A DNA stretch of 64,000 bases from Antarcticimicrobium luteum. Lineage in GTDB: Bacteria; Pseudomonadota; Alphaproteobacteria; Rhodobacterales; Rhodobacteraceae. Numbering within the stretch: the first letter of the stretch is position 1; the number at the start of each line of letters is the position of its first letter. Where the stretch lies: the NCBI RefSeq assembly GCF_004358185.1, contig NZ_SMUV01000054.1:17558-81557 (forward strand), read 5' to 3'. The notes under the pieces are model-generated. The model was not told the origin of the DNA and did not search any database. It was given only the letters and a program-made list of their open reading frames with translations. A program made the translations under genes and the position numbers. Below are positions 8,462-16,651 of this stretch, in pieces.

Positions 8462-9499
8462 ATGATTACCAGACGTGTGTTTGCAGGACTAATCGGGGCG
8501 GCGGCGATGCTGCCCGGGCTGGGCTGGGCGGCAGATATGCCCGCGCCGCTGGACAACCCGGGCGATGTGAAGGTCGCGCTGGTGCGCTATCTGTCCACCG
8601 GCGATTTCTTCCAGGCCTATCTTTCGGGCGTGGAGAAGCAGGCCGCCGCAATCGGCGTTGATCTGCGCGTTTTCGACAGCCGTCAGGATGCGGCGTTGCA
8701 GGCCGACATGGTCGACCAGGCCATCGCCCTCGGCGTGGATGGCATCATCATCCAGCACGGGCTGACCGAATCCATGCAGGCCGCCGCGCAACGCGCGGTC
8801 GAGGCCGGCATCAAGGTGGTGGCCTTCGACGTCAACGTCGAGAACGACGCCATCCCGCAGATCGAACAGTCGGACCGCGACCTGGCCCGCCTGGCGCTGG
8901 AACAGGCGGTGGAGGACAACGGCACCGAATTCACCGCCGGCTATGTCTATGTTCCGGGCATCGCGCCGCTCGATCGCCGCGACGAGACTTGGGTCAAGGT
9001 CAAGGCCGCCAACCCCGGCATCAAGCAGGTCGCCGAATTTGGCACCCTCGACAACCCGATCGCCAACTCGGTCGCCAACCAGGCGCGCTCGGTGCTCTCG
9101 GCCAACCCCAGCATCACCGTGATGTTTGCCCCCTATGACGAGTTCGCCAAGGGCGTGAAGATCGCCGTGGACGAGGCCGGCATGACCAGTCAGGTGTCGA
9201 TCTACTCGGCCGACGTCTCGACCGCTGACATCGCCGCCATGCGCGAGGCCGGCTCGGCCTGGAAAGCCACCGCCGCAACCAACCCCGCCGTGGTGGGCGA
9301 GGTGTCGGTGCGCGCGCTGGCGATGCTGCTGGCGGGCGAGGATCCGGGCCACAACGTCATCGTGCCGCCGACCCTGATCACCCAGGCGATGCTGAACGAT
9401 CTCGACATCAAGAACATGGAGGACCTGGGCAAGAAGGCGCCCGCCTTTGCCCATGCCGATGTCGCGGTGCCGGACTGGATGCCGCTTCCGGCGCGCTAA
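8462..9499 (+). CDS. Periplasmic sugar-binding protein of the CUT2 ABC importer
   Basis: This 345-residue protein begins with a twin-arginine-like or Sec signal (TRRVFAGLIGAAAMLPGLGWA) cleaved near residue 24. It continues as a Peripla_BP_4 (ribose-binding-protein-like) two-lobe fold, with VKVALVRYLSTGDF at the start of lobe 1 and GVDGIIIQHG in the middle. A GGGAGG ribosome-binding site precedes the ATG. As the ligand-binding component it would define the sugar entering the pathway. Ligand-binding assays would show whether this is ribose, 5-methylthioribose, 5-deoxyribose or another pentose; sequence alone does not decide. Confidence 0.92.
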   Translation: MITRRVFAGLIGAAAMLPGLGWAADMPAPLDNPGDVKVALVRYLSTGDFFQAYLSGVEKQAAAIGVDLRVFDSRQDAALQADMVDQAIALGVDGIIIQHGLTESMQAAAQRAVEAGIKVVAFDVNVENDAIPQIEQSDRDLARLALEQAVEDNGTEFTAGYVYVPGIAPLDRRDETWVKVKAANPGIKQVAEFGTLDNPIANSVANQARSVLSANPSITVMFAPYDEFAKGVKIAVDEAGMTSQVSIYSADVSTADIAAMREAGSAWKATAATNPAVVGEVSVRALAMLLAGEDPGHNVIVPPTLITQAMLNDLDIKNMEDLGKKAPAFAHADVAVPDWMPLPAR

Positions 9500-9591
9500 G
9501 GGACCGACCACTCACTCACGGACATTGACGGGGCCGGGGCACATGCCTCGGCCCCGTTTCCTTGTCCGGTTGCCCGCAAGGAGATCAACAC

Positions 9592-10035
9592 ATGCTCAAG
9601 GGTATAGACCCACGTATGCCCGCCGACCTGCTCGATACGCTGATGCGGATGGGCCATGGCGACGAACTGGCGGTCGTGGACTGCAACTTTCCGGCCCACA
9701 GCACCGCCTCCCGCACCCACAGCGGGCGAATGATCGAGCTGCCCGGGTTCTCTGCGCCGCAGGCGATCGAACTGGTCACCGCGCTCATGCCGCTGGATTC
9801 CTTCGCCCCGGAAGGCGCCCTGTGGATGGAGGTCGACGGCCAGGGTCCGGTGCCCGAGGCGGTTCACCGTGAGGCCATCGCGGCAATACAGGCCGATCCG
9901 TCCGACAGCTGCGACATCGGCAGCATTGCCCGCAGCGCCTTTTACCAGCGCGCGGCGCAGGCCTATGCGGTGCTGCGCTGCACCGAGACCCGCGCCTTTG
10001 GCTGCTTCATCCTGCGCAAAGGGGTCATTCTGTGA
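9592..10035 (+). CDS. RbsD/FucU-family sugar mutarotase
   Basis: The 147-residue protein matches the FucU branch, with MLKGIDPRMPADLL followed by MGHGDELAVVDCNFPA, where the conserved His and Asp lie in the active site. FucU and RbsD interconvert sugar anomers, supplying the form a kinase or isomerase needs. The ATG at 9592 follows AAGGAG with 8 bases of spacing; an upstream in-frame ATG at 9562 lacks this. It is the last gene of the importer operon. Its presence supports import of a free reducing sugar that must be in the correct pyranose or furanose anomer before MtnK acts. Confidence 0.9.
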   Translation: MLKGIDPRMPADLLDTLMRMGHGDELAVVDCNFPAHSTASRTHSGRMIELPGFSAPQAIELVTALMPLDSFAPEGALWMEVDGQGPVPEAVHREAIAAIQADPSDSCDIGSIARSAFYQRAAQAYAVLRCTETRAFGCFILRKGVIL

Positions 10036-10041
10036 AAAAGA

Positions 10042-10066
10042 GGACCGGCCCGAAGCGGGCCGGTCC
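10042..10066. terminator. Hairpin between the convergent importer and RLP operons
   Basis: An 11-bp perfect stem, GGACCGGCCCG with CGGGCCGGTCC, has a 3-base loop AAG. It lies just past the mutarotase stop at 10035 and upstream of the RLP stop at 10091 (minus strand), as expected of a shared terminator. No long T-run follows on the plus strand; a short T-tract (from GAAAAAG) is present on the minus strand. Confidence 0.65.
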
Positions 10067-10090
10067 AGTCGACCGAAGGAAGGTCAGCTC

Positions 10091-11221
10091 TCAGGCTTCT
10101 GCGGCCCGAACGGCATCCAGCGCCGCGCGCATCGCGGCAATACCCTCGCCGATCCGCTCACCAAGGCGCAGCAGGCTGCCCCCCAGCAGATACACAACGT
10201 CATCGCCATACATCGCCGCCATATCGGCGGCACGATCAACGCTCATGCCGCCGCCGGGACTGGGCAACATCGGCCGGCCCGGCCCGGCGCCGTCGCGGCA
10301 GGCGTGCGCGATCCCGGCGCATTCAGCGTGGCTGAACCCGAACCGCCCGCCCACATTGGGGAACACCGAGATGTCGGCGCCGGCGATGCGTTGCAGCGTT
10401 CCGAACATCACCCCGTGATCGAATCCGGTATCCGGGGACAGCACATAGGGGCCCAGAAAGCTGGGATGCGTCATCACCGGCATGTTCAGTTCCCTGTCGC
10501 GGGCAATGCGCGAGACAGTGCCAAAGCCCAGCAGTCCCGGCAGGACCAGCAACCCGTCCGCCCCGGCATCGCGGGCAAAGCGGATGTTGCCCTCCAACTG
10601 GTCCGGCTGCCCGGCAAGCGTCGGGAAATACAGCGCCCGGCCGCCGGTCTCGGCATTCGCGCGGGTGACGGCGGCGGCGGTCTTTTCGACCCTTTCGCGG
10701 AACGGCGCCATCGGCTGATCCATCAGCCCGTGGTCCTCCTTGACGATATCGGCGCCGCCGCGGGCGCAAAGATAGCCGATCCGCGCCAGATCGTCGGCGT
10801 CCAGCCCCTGCGGCTTCAGCACCGGGGCGATCAGGCCGCCCGCGGGGCGCCCGCAGAGCGCGCGTACGCCGTCGATCCCGAACCGGGGGCCGGGATGGCG
10901 CCGGGCCATCTCCTCACCTGGCTCGATGCCGACCACCCGCAGCCCCCGCTGGATCGAGGAATTGCCGAAGATCACGTTGAAGAACTGCGCGATCTCGAAA
11001 CCCGCGCTGTGCGGGCTGTAGGAGAGGGTGGCGCGGAACTGTCCGTCGCCGTCGGATCCGATCTCTTCCACCCGGCCGAGGATCTCGTCCTCGATGAACC
11101 CTGCCGGGACCACGTCCCGGGGGATCTCGACGGTCTGTTCCAGCGCGATCGCCTCGGCGCGGACCTTTGCCTCGGCCAGTTCCGGGGCGAAGATCCGGTA
11201 GGTGACGGAAAACCGCGTCAT
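10091..11221 (-). CDS. RuBisCO-like protein (form IV RLP)
   Basis: This 376-residue protein has the RuBisCO large-subunit fold and is shorter than true RuBisCO (about 470). It keeps a KP motif at K136 and the metal-ligand segment GGADIVKEDHG with K161 (the carbamylated lysine), D163 and H164 where RuBisCO has Glu. It also has a catalytic-His region near MTHPSF and a phosphate-binding SPGGGM segment. The Glu-to-His change and shortened N-terminus indicate a non-CO2-fixing enolase, isomerase or decarboxylase. The ATG overlaps the preceding transketolase stop (TGATG). Known RLPs act on 5-methylthioribulose 1-phosphate (R. rubrum) or 3-oxo-isoapionate 4-phosphate (apiose pathways). With mtnK-mtnA nearby, the first is the better guess, but the exact reaction is open. 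Confidence 0.9.
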   Translation of the reverse strand: MTRFSVTYRIFAPELAEAKVRAEAIALEQTVEIPRDVVPAGFIEDEILGRVEEIGSDGDGQFRATLSYSPHSAGFEIAQFFNVIFGNSSIQRGLRVVGIEPGEEMARRHPGPRFGIDGVRALCGRPAGGLIAPVLKPQGLDADDLARIGYLCARGGADIVKEDHGLMDQPMAPFRERVEKTAAAVTRANAETGGRALYFPTLAGQPDQLEGNIRFARDAGADGLLVLPGLLGFGTVSRIARDRELNMPVMTHPSFLGPYVLSPDTGFDHGVMFGTLQRIAGADISVFPNVGGRFGFSHAECAGIAHACRDGAGPGRPMLPSPGGGMSVDRAADMAAMYGDDVVYLLGGSLLRLGERIGEGIAAMRAALDAVRAAEA

Positions 11222-12222
11222 CACAGCGCCTCGGCCTTGACGGCGGAATGCACCGCCTCGACCCGGACCGCGTCCAACGCGTCCTCGTCGATGCCGGTTT
11301 CCTCGCCGGTCAGCCGTTCGATCCCGCGCACCAGCGCCAGCGCGTCCAGACCATAGTAGTTCATCAGGTAGGGGCGCGAGCCACCATGGGCATAGGTGTC
11401 CCGCAGCCCCAGCCGCACCAGTTTCTTGCCCAACCCCGCCTCGGCCATCGCCTCGGCCGTCATGCTGCCGATGCCGCCCGCAACCAGGTGGTTTTCCAGC
11501 GTGACGACGCCATGTTTCACGCTGGCCGCATGGGCCACGATCGCCTCGGCGTCGAAGGGCTTCAGCGTGCTCAAATGCAGGTGGCGCACCGAAACGCCGG
11601 CCTTGTCCAATGCGCCGCGGGCGCGGATCGCCTCTTCGGTGGTGATGCCGGCGGTGATGACAAGAACGTCGTCCCCCTCGGACAGGATCCGGATCTCGCC
11701 CACCTTGAAGGGGGTGTCGAACAGCCGCGGGACCGACCCGCGCAGCACCCGGCAATAGACCGGGCCGTCGATGCTGTCGGCGGCCTCGACGATGCCTTCG
11801 ACCTCGGTGGCGTCGCCGGTTTCCAGCACGGTCATGTTCGGAATCGTGCGCAGGACCGAGATATCCTCGATCGCCTGGTGGGTCATGCCGCCGGGCGTGG
11901 TGACGCCGGGCAGGAATCCCATCAGCCGCACCTTGCGGCGCGGATAGGCGATCGAGGCCATCAGCTGGTCATAGGGGCGGCGATAAAGGAACACCCCGAA
12001 GGTGTGGATAAAGGGGCGGAACCCCGCCAGCCCGAGTCCGCCGGCAAAAGACAGCATGTTCTGCTCGGCCATGCCCATGGACAGGAACTGATCCGGGTGA
12101 CGGTCGCGGAAGCCGTCGATCTCGCAGCTCGAGGTGAGGTCGGCGGATAGACACAGCACCTCGGGGTGTTGCACAGCATACCGTTCGAAGGCGCCCGCAT
12201 AGGGGCGGTTGACCATTTCCAT
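11221..12222 (-). CDS. Transketolase, C-terminal (pyrimidine-binding) subunit
   Basis: The 333-residue protein corresponds to the middle and C-terminal domains of transketolase. It has the ThDP-activating glutamate in MGMAEQN near residue 53 and a C-terminal Rossmann-like domain with HLSTLKPFDAEAI. It needs the partner encoded just upstream to make a complete ThDP site. Start and stop codons are nearly contiguous with the partner (one base between) and overlap the RLP gene by one base, so all three should be made together. Split transketolases also occur in apulose 4-phosphate pathways and in archaea; the donor ketose here is not determined. Confidence 0.9.
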   Translation of the reverse strand: MEMVNRPYAGAFERYAVQHPEVLCLSADLTSSCEIDGFRDRHPDQFLSMGMAEQNMLSFAGGLGLAGFRPFIHTFGVFLYRRPYDQLMASIAYPRRKVRLMGFLPGVTTPGGMTHQAIEDISVLRTIPNMTVLETGDATEVEGIVEAADSIDGPVYCRVLRGSVPRLFDTPFKVGEIRILSEGDDVLVITAGITTEEAIRARGALDKAGVSVRHLHLSTLKPFDAEAIVAHAASVKHGVVTLENHLVAGGIGSMTAEAMAEAGLGKKLVRLGLRDTYAHGGSRPYLMNYYGLDALALVRGIERLTGEETGIDEDALDAVRVEAVHSAVKAEAL

Positions 12223-12223
12223 C

Positions 12224-13174
12224 TCAGTGCCCTCCCAGATCGACCGGGGCGATGCCCAGTTCGGCCGCGATTGCCGTGTTCATCTCGTCGCGTTCCTCGG
12301 CGCTCTTGAATCGCACGTAATGCAGGCGCGGGAACCGTTTCATCAGGAAATCCATACCCTTGGTCGGGCTGGAATGGGCGAGGATGATCAGCGGGCGGCC
12401 CTCATGCGGTTCGGCCCTGGCCTGGCGCATCGCGTCGATGTCGTGGGCGTCGATCTCGACCACCACGGCGCCGAAATCGCGCAGCTTGGTGGAGATGTCG
12501 CCCACCTCCATCACGCTGTCCATCGCGCCGTCGCATTGCTGGCGGTTGACGTCCATGATGGCCCAGAGGTTGTCGATGCCATGATGGGCGGCGGCCTGCA
12601 CCGCCTCCCAGGTCTGGCCCTCCTGCACCTCGCCGTCGGACATGAAGACGCAGACCTTGCCGCTTTCACCCTTGCGCTTGCGGCCCCAGGCCAGCCCCGC
12701 GCCGGTCGAGAACCCGATCCCCAGCGTGCCGTTGTGCACCTCCATGCCGGGGCTGTGCTCGGCCCCGATCATCTCGACCGAAGAGCCATCCTGATTGAAC
12801 ATCTCCAGCCCCTCGGGCGCCATGCGGCCGACCTCGATCAGGGCGGCATAGGCGACCAGCGCGTAATGGGCCGGGGCGATGAAGAGGCGGTCGAAATGCG
12901 GCTCGAACGGGCCATTGTAGCCGGCCCCGGTGACATAGTCCGGATTGTCGGCCGAGGGCACGCCGCCGAACGGGCGCGGGATCATCGGCAGTGTCGGCTG
13001 CCCGAGGGTCAGGGCCTCGTTGTACAGAAAGGCGAGCTGTTCCGCGGCCGAGCAGGCCTGGCTGAGATAGCCGCCATTGTTGCGCATGGAATGTTCAAAG
13101 ACCCGGCGGCGAATGCCAAGCGCGACCTCTTCGGTGGTTTTCACGTTCTGCAAGGCCTGCGCCCCCCCGATCAC
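12224..13174 (-). CDS. Transketolase, N-terminal (ThDP diphosphate-binding) subunit
   Basis: The subunit carries the ThDP-binding signature SDGEVQEG followed 20-30 residues later by MDVNRQQ, plus the substrate-site His in NNGGYLSQ and GAEHSPG. The frame is open up to a TTG at 13222, but that codon lies within a predicted -35 box and operator. The start is therefore placed at the outermost downstream candidate, GTG 13174; TTG 13153 and GTG 13144 are alternatives. It is the first gene of the transketolase-RLP operon. Together with the second subunit it would transfer a two-carbon unit from a ketose phosphate. The start is the only weak part of this call. Confidence 0.87.
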   Translation of the reverse strand: MIGGAQALQNVKTTEEVALGIRRRVFEHSMRNNGGYLSQACSAAEQLAFLYNEALTLGQPTLPMIPRPFGGVPSADNPDYVTGAGYNGPFEPHFDRLFIAPAHYALVAYAALIEVGRMAPEGLEMFNQDGSSVEMIGAEHSPGMEVHNGTLGIGFSTGAGLAWGRKRKGESGKVCVFMSDGEVQEGQTWEAVQAAAHHGIDNLWAIMDVNRQQCDGAMDSVMEVGDISTKLRDFGAVVVEIDAHDIDAMRQARAEPHEGRPLIILAHSSPTKGMDFLMKRFPRLHYVRFKSAEERDEMNTAIAAELGIAPVDLGGH

Positions 13175-13192
13175 TGATGCCCGTTCGGGCAG

Positions 13193-13222
13193 AGTATCCG
13201 GTACGGCGGATACATTAGTCAA
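13193..13222 (-). promoter_or_regulatory. Candidate promoter of the transketolase/RLP operon
   Basis: On the minus strand, TTGACT (13222-13217) is followed after 18 bases by GATACT (13198-13193). The -35 box is part of the inverted repeat at 13213-13238. This is the same architecture and spacing as the importer promoter at 5843-5872. Confidence 0.5.
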
Positions 13223-13238
13223 TATTAATTGACTAATG
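13213..13238. promoter_or_regulatory. Perfect inverted repeat with 11-bp arms, operator of the transketolase/RLP operon
   Basis: The arms CATTAGTCAAT and ATTGACTAATG are fully complementary around a 4-base centre. The core reads GTCAA-TATTAA-TTGAC, identical in arm sequence and spacing to the repeat in the mtnK/importer region. This is the strongest copy of the presumed locus operator. Confidence 0.7.
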
Positions 13239-13284
13239 ATAATCGCGTTGTGGATGGCTGCGCCCGGAACGAAAGCCGCCGCCG

Positions 13285-14730
13285 TCAGGCGGCGTCGAGG
13301 CGCAGGCCGGGCCTCAGGCGGGTGAAGGGCAGGCTGGGCAGGTCACAGGGGTTGGCCCCCGGCGCGACCGCGAACAGGATGTTTTGCGTGATCCGCTTGT
13401 AATCGGCCATGAAATGCACCGCGCTTTTCACGCAGATGATGCTGTGTTCGGACGGTTCGATTCCGGCGACGCGGAAGAATTCCTGATCCAGATTCTGCGC
13501 CCGTACGGTGCCGACGACCACCCGAATTCCGGTCCCGGCGATGCGCAGTCCCGCGATCGGACCCAGATCGGCCTCCGAGCCACCAAAACTGGGGCCGGAG
13601 CAGCGGAATTTCCCATCCGACAAGGTCTCGACGATGACATCGACCTCCAGCGGTTCGGAATATTGCCGGTGACCGCCGCCGAGCCGGACCGCGATCCGCG
13701 CGCCGATCCCGGCGGCGTGGGCGGCGGCGGCGGTTTCGGGATCCTGCAGCATGGACAGCACGGCATCGGGGGCCTGCGCGTCGATCAGCGCCCTGAGGAT
13801 CCCCGTGGTGTCGCCGGTGCCGCCGGCACCGGGATTGTCCTGCGGATCGGCGATGACGACGGGGCCGGGGGTGGCCATGGCCCGTGCCACCGCCTCTGCG
13901 GCGGGAAGAAGGCGCGCATCGAACTGCGGTTCCACCTCGGCCAGATGGGCCGCGGTTGCATCCGCCGCGGCATCGGCGGCCTCCTGGGTCTCGGCATAGG
14001 CGAAGATCGACGGGCCGCAGTCGGGGATATCGGCGGGCGGGAACCCCAGCGCGAGGTCGAGCGAGACCGCACCGCGTGTGTCCAGCGCCGCGTAGAGGTC
14101 TTTCGCCGGGCTGAACTCGGTCGTCTGGGCGGTGATCGGCGTCAGGTAATTACCCTGCCGATAGGCGCCGAAGAGCGGCGCGGCCATCGCGCGGTCGAGC
14201 AGCTCGGCGGCGCGGGCGCCGGTCCGGGCGAAATCGGTATGCGGATAGGTTCGATAGATCGTCACCACGGTTGCCGCCTCGAAAAAGGCGGGGCTGAGGT
14301 TGCCGTGCAGGTCCAGGCTGACCGCGATCGGGAAGTCGGGGCCCATCGCCTGCCGGATCCGGTTCAGGATTTCGGCCTCGGCGTCGGGATAACGCCGGGT
14401 CACCATCGCGCCGTGCAGGTCCAGATAGGCGGCGTCGGGCCGCGCCGCGACGATGCCCTCGACGATTTCGCCGGTGATGGTGTCAAAGGCCTCGTCGGTG
14501 ACATAACCACCCGGCTCGGCCATCGCCCAGAGAATCGGGATCATGTCGTGGTCGCAGGTGTCGATGAAACCGGCGATCGGGATGTTGAGCCCGTCGAAGA
14601 CCTGAAAGATGTCAGCCCCCCGGGTCAGCGCGGGCCAGGCGCCCTGGCGCTGGAAATCCGAAAGAGTGGTCTCATCCGGAGCAAAGGTGTTCGTTTCGTG
14701 CTGTAAGCCGGCGATGGCGATGCGGGTCAT
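13285..14730 (-). CDS. M81-family (MlrC-type) metallopeptidase
   Basis: The 481-residue protein shows the M81/DUF1485 hallmarks: QHETNTF near residue 11, YLDLHGAM near residue 104, SLDLHGN near residue 140 and a glycine-rich DPQDNPGAGGTGDT near residue 265. The His, Glu and Asp of the first three are the expected zinc ligands. The founding member, MlrC, hydrolyses linearised microcystin peptides. It is divergent from a dipeptide-type ABC importer 257 bases away, so it probably hydrolyses a peptide or amide brought in by that system. It also abuts the transketolase promoter but shares no inverted repeat with it. The actual substrate is unknown. Confidence 0.9.
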   Translation of the reverse strand: MTRIAIAGLQHETNTFAPDETTLSDFQRQGAWPALTRGADIFQVFDGLNIPIAGFIDTCDHDMIPILWAMAEPGGYVTDEAFDTITGEIVEGIVAARPDAAYLDLHGAMVTRRYPDAEAEILNRIRQAMGPDFPIAVSLDLHGNLSPAFFEAATVVTIYRTYPHTDFARTGARAAELLDRAMAAPLFGAYRQGNYLTPITAQTTEFSPAKDLYAALDTRGAVSLDLALGFPPADIPDCGPSIFAYAETQEAADAAADATAAHLAEVEPQFDARLLPAAEAVARAMATPGPVVIADPQDNPGAGGTGDTTGILRALIDAQAPDAVLSMLQDPETAAAAHAAGIGARIAVRLGGGHRQYSEPLEVDVIVETLSDGKFRCSGPSFGGSEADLGPIAGLRIAGTGIRVVVGTVRAQNLDQEFFRVAGIEPSEHSIICVKSAVHFMADYKRITQNILFAVAPGANPCDLPSLPFTRLRPGLRLDAA

Positions 14731-14987
14731 TGAACGGTCTCAGTGCTTTGGGGAGTGAAAAAGGAGGCGTGGTTGGAACCCGGGGCGTGACATCGGACGC
14801 GCTGCGCCATTGTCACGAAGGAAAATATATGCACGATCATATTATGTGCGTATCCTGCCGTAAGAAGTCCCGCCCAACGGAACATGGGAGCCATTGCTTG
14901 ACAGGCTGTGCTCTTACAATTGAAACTTCAATGAAAATCAACAGGACGCCGGCCCGTTAGTCCGGCAAATATGACAGGGAGTCATTC

Positions 14988-16583
14988 ATGTATTCAAGTT
15001 TCGGAAAAATTACGCGACGCGCGTTGATGGCCGCCGCCGTCGCGATGCCGCTGGCGGCAACGTCGCTGGCCTCGCAGGCGACGGCAGAGACAGTCATGCG
15101 GGTCATCCCCCATGCGGATCTGAAGAACCTCGATCCGATCTGGACCACCGCCTATATATCACGCAACCACGGCTACATGATCTACGACACGCTGTTCGCG
15201 ATGGACGAGAGCTTCAAGCCGCAGCCGCAGATGGTCGACACCTGGACCACGTCCGATGACGGTCTGGTCTGGACCTTTGTCTTGCGCGACGGGTTGAAAT
15301 TCCATGATGGCGCGCCGGTCACCGGCGAGGACGTCGTTGCCTCGCTGACGCGCTGGGGCGCCCGTGACGGCATGGGCCAGCAGCTGTTCGGTGTGATCGA
15401 CACGCTGGAGGCGCCGGACGCTAAGACCGTCGTCATGACCCTGAAGGAGCCCTATGGCCTGGTGCTGGAATCGATTGGCAAGATCTCGTCCAACGTGCCC
15501 TTCATCATGCCCAAGCGGATCGCCGAAACCGACCCGTTCGAGCAGATTTCCGAGTATATCGGTTCCGGTCCCTTCGTGTTCCAGGCCGATGAATGGGTGC
15601 CCGGGTCCACGGTCGTCTACACCAAGTTCGCGGATTATGTGCCGCGCGACGAGCCGGTCTCGGCTGCCGCCGGCGGCAAGATCGCCAAGGTCGACAAGGT
15701 GATCTGGCAGTATTTCCCCGATGCCACCACGGCGATGAATGCGCTGATGGCCGGTGAGGTCGACTATTACGAGGCTCCGGCCCCGGATCTTGCCCCGATC
15801 CTGGCGTCGAACCCGGACATCACCGTCGAGGTGAACGACCCGCTGGGCAGCATCGGCTTTGCCCGGTTCAACCACACGCTGCCGCCGTTCGACGACGCGG
15901 ATGTGCGCCGGGCCGCGATCATGGCCATGAAGCAAGAGGACTACCTGGCCGCCGGTATCGGCGACTCGGCATACTGGAAGACCTGCTATTCGGTCTATCC
16001 CTGCGGCACGCCGCTTGAGAACGACGCCGGCTCCGATCTGATGGCCACCGGTGATACCGAAGCCGCCAAGGCCGCGCTGGCAAAGACCGGTTACGACGGC
16101 ACGCCGGTCGTGATCATGCAGCCGACCGATATTTCGGTGCTTTCGGCCTTCTCGCTGGTGACTGCCGAAAAGCTGCGCGATGCGGGGTTCACCGTCAAAC
16201 TCGAGGCGATGGACTGGTCGACCCTGACCTCGCGCCGGGCGCTGCGTGACCCGGTGGGCGAGGGCGGCTGGAACATGTTCCACACCTGGTGGATCGGTGC
16301 CGACGTGATCGATCCGATGTCGATCGCCTTCTCGGGCAGCCCGGACAAGGGCTGGTTCGGCTGGGCCGAAGACGCCGAGCTGGAGACGGCGCGCAAGGCG
16401 TTCTCGCAGGCGAGCTCGCTTGAAGAGAAGAAGGCCGCAGCCACCAAGGTGCAGGAACGGCTCTGGGCGATCGGCGCGTCGGGCGAACTGGGGCAGTTCT
16501 TTACCCCGGTGGCCTATCGCAACAACGTCAAGGGCCTGATCAAGTCGCCGGTCCAGTTCTTCTGGAACATGTCGGTCGAATAA
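14988..16583 (+). CDS. Dipeptide/oligopeptide ABC transporter substrate-binding protein (family 5)
   Basis: This 531-residue solute-binding protein starts with a signal peptide (TRRALMAAAVAMPLAATSLASQATA, with a twin arginine). The SBP_bac_5 fold follows, with LRDGLKFHDGAPVTGEDV near residue 105. A GGGAG ribosome-binding site precedes the ATG. It is the first gene of a four-gene importer operon and is divergent from the M81 peptidase. Family 5 proteins bind peptides, opines, nickel or glutathione; the peptidase partner favours a peptide or amide ligand. Confidence 0.92.
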   Translation: MYSSFGKITRRALMAAAVAMPLAATSLASQATAETVMRVIPHADLKNLDPIWTTAYISRNHGYMIYDTLFAMDESFKPQPQMVDTWTTSDDGLVWTFVLRDGLKFHDGAPVTGEDVVASLTRWGARDGMGQQLFGVIDTLEAPDAKTVVMTLKEPYGLVLESIGKISSNVPFIMPKRIAETDPFEQISEYIGSGPFVFQADEWVPGSTVVYTKFADYVPRDEPVSAAAGGKIAKVDKVIWQYFPDATTAMNALMAGEVDYYEAPAPDLAPILASNPDITVEVNDPLGSIGFARFNHTLPPFDDADVRRAAIMAMKQEDYLAAGIGDSAYWKTCYSVYPCGTPLENDAGSDLMATGDTEAAKAALAKTGYDGTPVVIMQPTDISVLSAFSLVTAEKLRDAGFTVKLEAMDWSTLTSRRALRDPVGEGGWNMFHTWWIGADVIDPMSIAFSGSPDKGWFGWAEDAELETARKAFSQASSLEEKKAAATKVQERLWAIGASGELGQFFTPVAYRNNVKGLIKSPVQFFWNMSVE

Positions 16584-16651
16584 GACCGTGAAGAACGTCC
16601 CGACGCGGGGGACGCCCCCCCGCGTCGGGACAAAGAATTGGGGCACCAAGC

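Noticed and set aside
5899..10035. Ribose operon interpretation (RbsA, RbsC, RbsB, RbsD)
   Set aside because: The importer and mutarotase resemble ribose genes, but no ribokinase is present and MtnK/MtnA are divergent. Plain ribose use is possible but not the best reading.
10091..13222. Canonical Calvin-cycle genes (RuBisCO plus transketolase)
   Set aside because: The RuBisCO homologue is short and has His at a metal-ligand position, and no phosphoribulokinase or small subunit is present, so carbon fixation is unlikely.
10091..13222. Complete D-apiose pathway
   Set aside because: Apiose loci also pair RLPs or split transketolases with sugar importers, but the apiose dehydrogenase, lactonase and apulose kinase genes are not seen here.
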